Positions 7,389 through 10,984 of a DNA stretch of 10,984 nucleotides are shown piece by piece; positions within the stretch are counted from its first letter, which is position 1, and each line of letters begins with the position of its first letter. The notes under the pieces were generated by a model that saw nothing but the letters and a program-made list of their open reading frames with translations, was not told the DNA's origin and searched no databases. The stretch covers positions 1 to 10,984 of the forward strand of contig JADHLS010000089.1 in NCBI GenBank assembly GCA_016780605.1, read 5' to 3'. Source of the DNA: Reyranella sp. (GTDB lineage Bacteria; Pseudomonadota; Alphaproteobacteria; Reyranellales; Reyranellaceae). The position numbers and the translations under genes were made by a program.

Positions 7389-7612
7389 TTGGCATCACCT
7401 TGCTGATCCGCTTGCGCGCCGGATGGATTTTGGGGCGATGACCCGGCAAGCTCGGCCGCTGAGGCAGTTGAAATCCTGGTGCGTCGTATGGCCCGCCTAG
7501 CCCCTCCTCGCGACACGCTCGGATAAGCGGTCGCAAAACTCTCCTAGCTTTCCGGCGTTTATTTCAAGCATGACCTAAACCTAGCTTGTTCTTCCTCCAA
7601 ACCTCACGAACG
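7389..7612. other. Convergent intergenic region at the GC boundary
   Basis: These 224 bp lie between the hydrolase stop (plus strand) and the stop of the minus-strand membrane protein. I see no gene, no clear terminator hairpin and no tRNA. GC content drops through it from left to right, so the left edge of the low-GC accessory segment is probably here. TCCTAGCTT and ACCTAGCTT occur about 35 bp apart near 7540-7585, but they are too short to call an attachment site. Confidence 0.4.
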
Positions 7613-8881
7613 TCATGCCTTCCACTCTATGTGCGCTATCGCACTACTGTTGACGTGTAAGTCACAGTACCGATCGAAGTTCACATAGTTGCTGTTCGTG
7701 TTTTGCCGAATCGTTTGCCCGAATCTTACATCGTTATCGTCCACGTCGGGCATATAACGAGTCGGCTCAAAATCGAAGTCACGCCAGTGCACTCTTGGAA
7801 TATCCTCTGACGGGGCGCTGTCATCGAAACGACCGGCCGCCATCGGACGACCACGAACAAGTATCTCTCCGTCCCTGGCTTTCTGTCTGATCTGCGGCCA
7901 AAGGTCGACTCTGCGATCCGCAGTGGGGTCGGTCTCGTCACTAAGACCTTTCAGATTGCAAATCTGTATGAATGCGTCTCGCATATTGATCCAATTCGGC
8001 GTGGAAGCCGAAGGTGGAAAGATCTCATCTGCTTGCGTTCGGTTGAGATAAAGATCGGAGTAGTAGGTACTGCCTGCGTCCGTTGGCCGAGTGCGACCGC
8101 CCGTTGGCGGAGCTTCTAGATACTCGACAACGTCGATATGCGCTGACTCCCAGTGGCTCGCCGGGATCGGCGTAACTGGTGCGACCTTCAGTCCCCTAGG
8201 GCAGTCCTTCCGACCCCATACGGAAATCTCACTTAGCACCGCCTTCTGTTCTAGCTTGGCGAACAGCGTTGCCACGAACACCAAGTGACCATCTGCATCG
8301 CTCGCATCTCGCTTATTGACGAACTCTACAAGAGCCAAATCCGGCAGAACCGTTCTCTGTCCCCGGAATTTTTGCGGCGGAGCGTCTCCGGCACGAGCGG
8401 TGGCGTTGCCTCCTGGGCCTCCGGGGCCTCCATCGCCGCCCCTTATTTCGCCCCCTATAACGACCAGATCGCCGGTGGAACTGATCTCTGCGTGGCCGCC
8501 TGGTCCACTTTCCCCGCTGCCGCCTGCGACCTTGGTACCAACGAACGTGCCCGTCGCTCGCGACGTGGGCGGCAGCGAAGCGTCGCTTGGCAAAGTTGCG
8601 TGGTTCGATGGCGGTGGCGCGCGATGCCGGTCCGGAGCACCTCGGTACCAAAGAATGGCCGCAACCAGCCCACTTAGAAGCAAGGCGGCGCCGGCCGCGA
8701 TACCCCATGCGTCAACGCGCGGATTAACGAGCCATTCCGGCGGTGGTTCGATGCCAAGTTTCTTAGCCCATTTGGCGTAGTTCGATACCGCGTCATCAGG
8801 GCCTATCTGGCCCATCCAGAGAAGTAGCGTTCCCGATAGAGAGCCGAGGATCGCAATTGCTCGGACGAAGAAGCGCAGCAT
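7613..8881 (-). CDS. Unrecognised membrane-anchored protein with glycine-rich linker
   Basis: I do not recognise this 422-residue protein as a whole. It has two predicted transmembrane helices (about 4-23 and 58-79) separated by a short loop, then a Pro/Ser-rich stretch (about 83-110). A collagen-like glycine-rich segment follows (about 119-160, including EIRGGDGGPGGPGGNA). A soluble C-terminal domain of about 250 residues is rich in Trp, Asp and Arg. Within it, GEILVRGRPM (338-347) followed by IPRVHWRDFDFE (361-372) recalls a short pattern seen in other rhizobial hypothetical proteins; this is a weak impression. The likely topology is N-terminal anchoring with both termini on the same side. 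ATG 8881 is preferred to an in-frame TTG at 8899, though neither has a well-spaced ribosome site. Low GC (29 of 60 bases near its 3' end) suggests acquisition. It is divergent from the DUF3987 gene. Confidence 0.75.
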   Translation of the reverse strand: MLRFFVRAIAILGSLSGTLLLWMGQIGPDDAVSNYAKWAKKLGIEPPPEWLVNPRVDAWGIAAGAALLLSGLVAAILWYRGAPDRHRAPPPSNHATLPSDASLPPTSRATGTFVGTKVAGGSGESGPGGHAEISSTGDLVVIGGEIRGGDGGPGGPGGNATARAGDAPPQKFRGQRTVLPDLALVEFVNKRDASDADGHLVFVATLFAKLEQKAVLSEISVWGRKDCPRGLKVAPVTPIPASHWESAHIDVVEYLEAPPTGGRTRPTDAGSTYYSDLYLNRTQADEIFPPSASTPNWINMRDAFIQICNLKGLSDETDPTADRRVDLWPQIRQKARDGEILVRGRPMAAGRFDDSAPSEDIPRVHWRDFDFEPTRYMPDVDDNDVRFGQTIRQNTNSNYVNFDRYCDLHVNSSAIAHIEWKA

Positions 8882-9006
8882 CCACCTATGGTAGCCCAAG
8901 GCGAGGATTCATATCGCGATGGGATAGCCTCAAACAGGGGCTTGTGTTCTCTCTTTGTTCCATATACTATAGTAATTATAAACCTAGGTCATCGAAAGAC
9001 GATCAC
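8882..9006. promoter_or_regulatory. AT-rich divergent control region with candidate promoter
   Basis: This 125-bp region separates the divergently transcribed membrane protein and DUF3987 genes. Positions 8941-9000 have only 20 G/C of 60. For the plus strand, TTGTGT at 8942-8947 and TACTAT at 8965-8970 are spaced 17 bp, and TATAGT at 8968-8973 is an overlapping alternative -10. The octamer ACTATAGT at 8966-8973 is a perfect palindrome and could be a regulator contact or simply part of a promoter. No strong Shine-Dalgarno sequence precedes ATG 9007. Confidence 0.4.
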
Positions 9007-10458
9007 ATGTCCCGTAGTGACGATGCAGCCAGCGCGAGTGCGGTTCCACCGATCCATCGTTCGGTCGGCTACCTTCCGCGTGACATAGGGCAGGCTTCCT
9101 GGTTCTCGCCCAGCGAGTGGGGCGAGATCGACGCCGCCTTTCTGGAAGGTACGCGACTCGCGGTTTCGGCTTTCCCATTAGAATTGCTATCGCCTTTCTG
9201 GCGCGACTGGGTCCGCGACACGGCTCGCTCAGCCGGCGCACCCGTCGACTACGTCGCGCTGTCATTGCTGGCAGCCGTCGCCGGTCTCGGCGGCGCTGGC
9301 GCCGTGGTCCGCATTGCGCCGCGCTGGGTCGAGCCGCTGGTGTTGTGGCAGGCCCTGGTCGGACCGCCATCCAGCGGCAAGTCGCCGGCGATGGCGTCGG
9401 TGCGCGAGCTGCTCGGCGTCATCGAGGCGGAGCGGACGGCCGGCGACGGCAAATCATCCGCGTCGGTGGTGACCAACACCGCGCTCGCCGCCGTCGCCGA
9501 TGCCGTGATCGCCAATCCCCGCGGCGTCGTCGTGTGGGGCGAGGACTCCGCGGAATGGCTGGCCGGCGCCATCGATACGCGCCGCGCGTCGTGGCTGCAG
9601 GCCTGGTCGGCGCAGCCGATGTCGCTCGGCGCCCGCCATGTCGAGCGTTTCGCCGCCAGCCTGCTGCTCGCCCTGCCCGCCGATCGCGTGCCCGAGCTGC
9701 TGACGGCCGAGGCGCTGGCGGCCCGCTTCCTGTTCGCCTGGCCGACGCCGCCGGAGCACGCGCCGATCGGCGCCACCGAGCCCGCGCGCGATGCCGACGC
9801 CTTGGCTGCCTTTCGCCGCATCGCCGGCAAGATCGGACGGCCGGACGATCCGCTCGAGCTTGTGGTCGATCAGCACGGACTCGGCGTGCTGAACGAATTC
9901 CTGACCGGTCTGTCGGCCGAGCTGCGCGAGGCCGCCGTGCAGGAGCGGGAAGGGCTGGAGACGGCGTGGCTTGGCAAGGGCCGCGGGACGGTGGCGCGGC
10001 TTGCGGGCGTGCTCCAGTTGCTCGCCTGGTCCGAGACCGGCCCCTCTGGGCCGCCGGGCCATATCGGCGCCGAGGAGATGGAGCGCGCGGTGCGGCTGTG
10101 GTCGGATTACTTCCGCGGCCACGCCCGCGCGTTGTTCCACCGCACCGTCGTCAGCGAGCGCGAGCGCCAAGCGCGGCAGGTTGTGCGCTGGCTGCGGCAA
10201 CAGGGCCGCCCCGATGTCTCGCGTGAGGACATCCGCGTTGAAGCTTTGCGGCGCGCCGTCAATGCCAGCGATACCGAGCAGGTGCTCTATCGCCTGCGCG
10301 ATGCCGGGATCGTACAGCGTGTCGACTATCGCGTGCCGTCCTATGGCGGCCGACCCCCCAATCGGTGGTGGGTCAATCCGGCTCTGATCACAAATGAGTC
10401 CGCCGGAAACGCCGGAAACGCCCGGAAACCTCCCCGGCCTCGGCGAGGAGAGACGTGA
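9007..10458 (+). CDS. DUF3987 (YfjI-type) P-loop protein
   Basis: A 483-residue protein resembling DUF3987/YfjI proteins, which occur on prophages, plasmids and integrative elements, often with or fused to primase domains. The sequence shows APVDYVALSLLAAVAGLGGAG (78-98) and then a P-loop, GPPSSGKS (119-126). A hydrophobic strand VVVWGED (174-180) stands where Walker B is expected; relatives usually show Asp-Glu there, whereas here it is Glu-Asp. AARFLFAWP (238-246) is also typical of the family. The C-terminal 100 residues (VVRWLRQQGRPDVSREDIR to RDAGIVQRVDY) look like a winged helix. The role is probably replication- or mobility-related NTPase activity; this is inferred from the family. No Toprim domain or separate primase gene is nearby. 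ATG 9007 is preferred because longer starts enter the divergent gene's region and read low-complexity sequence. The first ~100 bp are lower in GC than the rest. Confidence 0.8.
   Translation: MSRSDDAASASAVPPIHRSVGYLPRDIGQASWFSPSEWGEIDAAFLEGTRLAVSAFPLELLSPFWRDWVRDTARSAGAPVDYVALSLLAAVAGLGGAGAVVRIAPRWVEPLVLWQALVGPPSSGKSPAMASVRELLGVIEAERTAGDGKSSASVVTNTALAAVADAVIANPRGVVVWGEDSAEWLAGAIDTRRASWLQAWSAQPMSLGARHVERFAASLLLALPADRVPELLTAEALAARFLFAWPTPPEHAPIGATEPARDADALAAFRRIAGKIGRPDDPLELVVDQHGLGVLNEFLTGLSAELREAAVQEREGLETAWLGKGRGTVARLAGVLQLLAWSETGPSGPPGHIGAEEMERAVRLWSDYFRGHARALFHRTVVSERERQARQVVRWLRQQGRPDVSREDIRVEALRRAVNASDTEQVLYRLRDAGIVQRVDYRVPSYGGRPPNRWWVNPALITNESAGNAGNARKPPRPRRGET
10402..10429 (+). repeat. 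Short tandem repeat at the 3' end of the DUF3987 gene
   Basis: The unit GCCGGAAAC occurs at 10402-10410 and 10411-10419, then as GCCCGGAAAC at 10420-10429 with one extra C. It encodes AGN-AGN-ARK near the C-terminus. The extra base changes the reading frame of everything after it, giving the tail KPPRPRRGET and a stop at 10456-10458. Confidence 0.8.
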
Positions 10459-10466
10459 TGGCAACA

Positions 10467-10499
10467 CCTTCCCTCCCCAGCTTCGCTGGGGAGGGAGGG
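10467..10499. repeat. Strong hairpin, REP-like element or terminator
   Basis: A perfect 11-bp GC-rich stem (10471-10481 with 10485-10495) closes a TTC loop. It can be extended outward by T-A, a wobble pair and two C-G pairs to 10467/10499. It lies nine bases after the DUF3987 stop and just before the stop of the minus-strand secreted protein gene, so it sits between two convergent genes. No T-run follows on either strand. The CCCTCCCCAGC-TTC-GCTGGGGAGGG form is of a type dispersed between genes in proteobacteria. Confidence 0.75.
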
Positions 10500-10506
10500 C
10501 TTCGCC

Positions 10507-10743
10507 TCAATAAGCATTAACGAAGCAGCTCCACGCGCTCGTAGTTACCACGGTGCACTGGCACGACGTTGTGGACCTGCCGGGAAACTTGCTCTTGGCG
10601 GCGGCGCTCGCGGCCTCGCAGGCCGCCTCTTTGGTGGTGCTCTGGGCGACGGCTCTGTTGCCCTCGAACTGCACCGACTGTGCGTAGGCCACGGAGCAAG
10701 CCGCTGCGATCGAAAGCGCAGCAACCAGGCAAGTCCTGAACAT
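10507..10743 (-). CDS. Small secreted cysteine-containing protein, unknown function
   Basis: A 78-residue protein with a clear Sec signal peptide: MFRTCLVAALSIAAACSVAYA, with likely cleavage after A21 (AYA-Q). The mature part of about 57 residues has four cysteines (C42, C61, C63, C73), an Ala-rich helix (KEAACEAASAAAKSKF, 38-53) and a short Thr/Ser-rich C-terminal region ending WSCFVNAY. This suggests a small disulfide-stabilised periplasmic or extracellular protein. ATG 10743 was chosen because GGGGGAA lies about seven bases upstream and the signal peptide starts there; an in-frame start at 10788 adds 15 unlikely residues. I recognise no family. It is convergent with the DUF3987 gene and lies beside an insertion sequence end. 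Confidence 0.7.
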   Translation of the reverse strand: MFRTCLVAALSIAAACSVAYAQSVQFEGNRAVAQSTTKEAACEAASAAAKSKFPGRSTTSCQCTVVTTSAWSCFVNAY

Positions 10744-10861
10744 GGCAATTCCCCCGCATCGTAAGCCTGCCGAGCCTGAGGATGGCATCGGCCACTGTCA
10801 AACCGGCAGCCGCCCTGTAGACTGCCGATGGTTTCCGGGGGAAGCCTAGGGTCGAGACTCA
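10744..10861. other. Intergenic region between the small secreted protein gene and the IS5 transposase
   Basis: These 118 bp should hold the promoter of the minus-strand secreted protein gene and the terminal inverted repeat of the insertion sequence. A CTAG tetramer at 10846-10849, followed by GGTCGAGACTCATTAA, is a candidate target duplication plus IS end. Some IS5-family elements duplicate a YTAR-type tetranucleotide on insertion. The other IS end is outside the window, so this cannot be confirmed. Confidence 0.35.
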
Positions 10862-10984
10862 TTAAATCCACCATACGATAGCGGCAGCGAGGCAGACCGA
10901 GGCGAGGAAGTTTCGGGCTAACCTGTCGTATCGAGTGAAGATGCGTCGGAAGTCCTTGAGGCGACAGAAGGCATTCTCGATGTG
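10862..10984 (-). mobile_element. IS5-family transposase, C-terminal end (partial, cut by window edge)
   Basis: Reading leftward from the window edge, the last 40 codons encode HIENAFCRLKDFRRIFTRYD followed by a hydrophobic end (LAAAIVWWI) and TAA at 10864-10862. This matches the C-terminus of IS5-family DDE transposases, where the Glu of IEN/IER is the third catalytic acid and RRI-TRYD is highly conserved. The 5' portion lies to the right of the window, so whether the element is intact cannot be judged. The open frame is uninterrupted as far as seen. Confidence 0.88.

Noticed and set aside
7389..7612. Possible attachment site or terminator at the island's left edge
   Set aside because: Only very short repeated words and no stable hairpin with a T-run were found, so it is noted as a boundary but not called.
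8882..8899. TTG start at 8899 for the membrane protein
   Set aside because: It would add only six residues from a rare start codon with no ribosome site; ATG 8881 begins right at the first membrane helix.
8857..9006. Upstream in-frame start for the DUF3987 protein
   Set aside because: The extension overlaps the divergent gene start and the AT-rich control region, and shows no family similarity.
9454..10467. 337-codon minus-strand frame opposite the DUF3987 gene
   Set aside because: Shadow frame; the plus strand shows a P-loop and family motifs.
1..10984. CRISPR arrays, tRNA, rRNA or riboswitches
   Set aside because: No regularly spaced repeats, no cloverleaf-like segments and no conserved RNA motifs were recognised by eye on either strand.

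Overview
The window is high-GC bacterial chromosome, most likely from an alphaproteobacterium. I infer this from strong third-position GC, the style of the intergenic repeats and the gene families present. Genus cannot be read from the sequence. Rhodospirillales or Hyphomicrobiales-type soil bacteria would fit.

Positions 1-7388 look like ordinary catabolic chromosome. A DAO-type FAD oxidoreductase (minus strand) diverges, across only 46 bp, from a two-gene GMC dehydrogenase (small subunit plus FAD large subunit). A plus-strand Cys/Met-metabolism PLP enzyme of the cystathionine gamma-synthase family follows. After it comes a family 5 (peptide-type) ABC substrate-binding protein whose stop codon overlaps the GTG start of an alpha/beta hydrolase. 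The intergenic gaps carry conspicuous foldback repeats: one at the left edge that supplies the stop codon of the FAD gene, a 113-bp inverted repeat at 3296-3408, and a compound 171-bp foldback at 4742-4912.

Positions 7389 to about 9100 change character. GC falls to 29 of 60 bases in 7621-7680 and 20 of 60 in 8941-9000, against 45 of 60 in 9601-9660. This stretch holds an unrecognised membrane-anchored protein with a glycine-rich collagen-like linker (minus strand). Divergent from it is a YfjI/DUF3987-type P-loop protein, a family usually found on phages and integrative elements. A perfect hairpin, a small secreted cysteine-containing protein and the 3' end of an IS5-family transposase complete the right side. 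I read 7.4-11 kb as accessory or mobile DNA next to a metabolic region.

No tRNA, rRNA, CRISPR array or complete mobile element is visible. The metabolic genes do not form one obvious pathway. The dehydrogenase pair and the substrate-binding protein/hydrolase pair are each probably one transcription unit. The most unusual parts are the DUF3987/membrane-protein pair in the low-GC patch and the large foldback elements.
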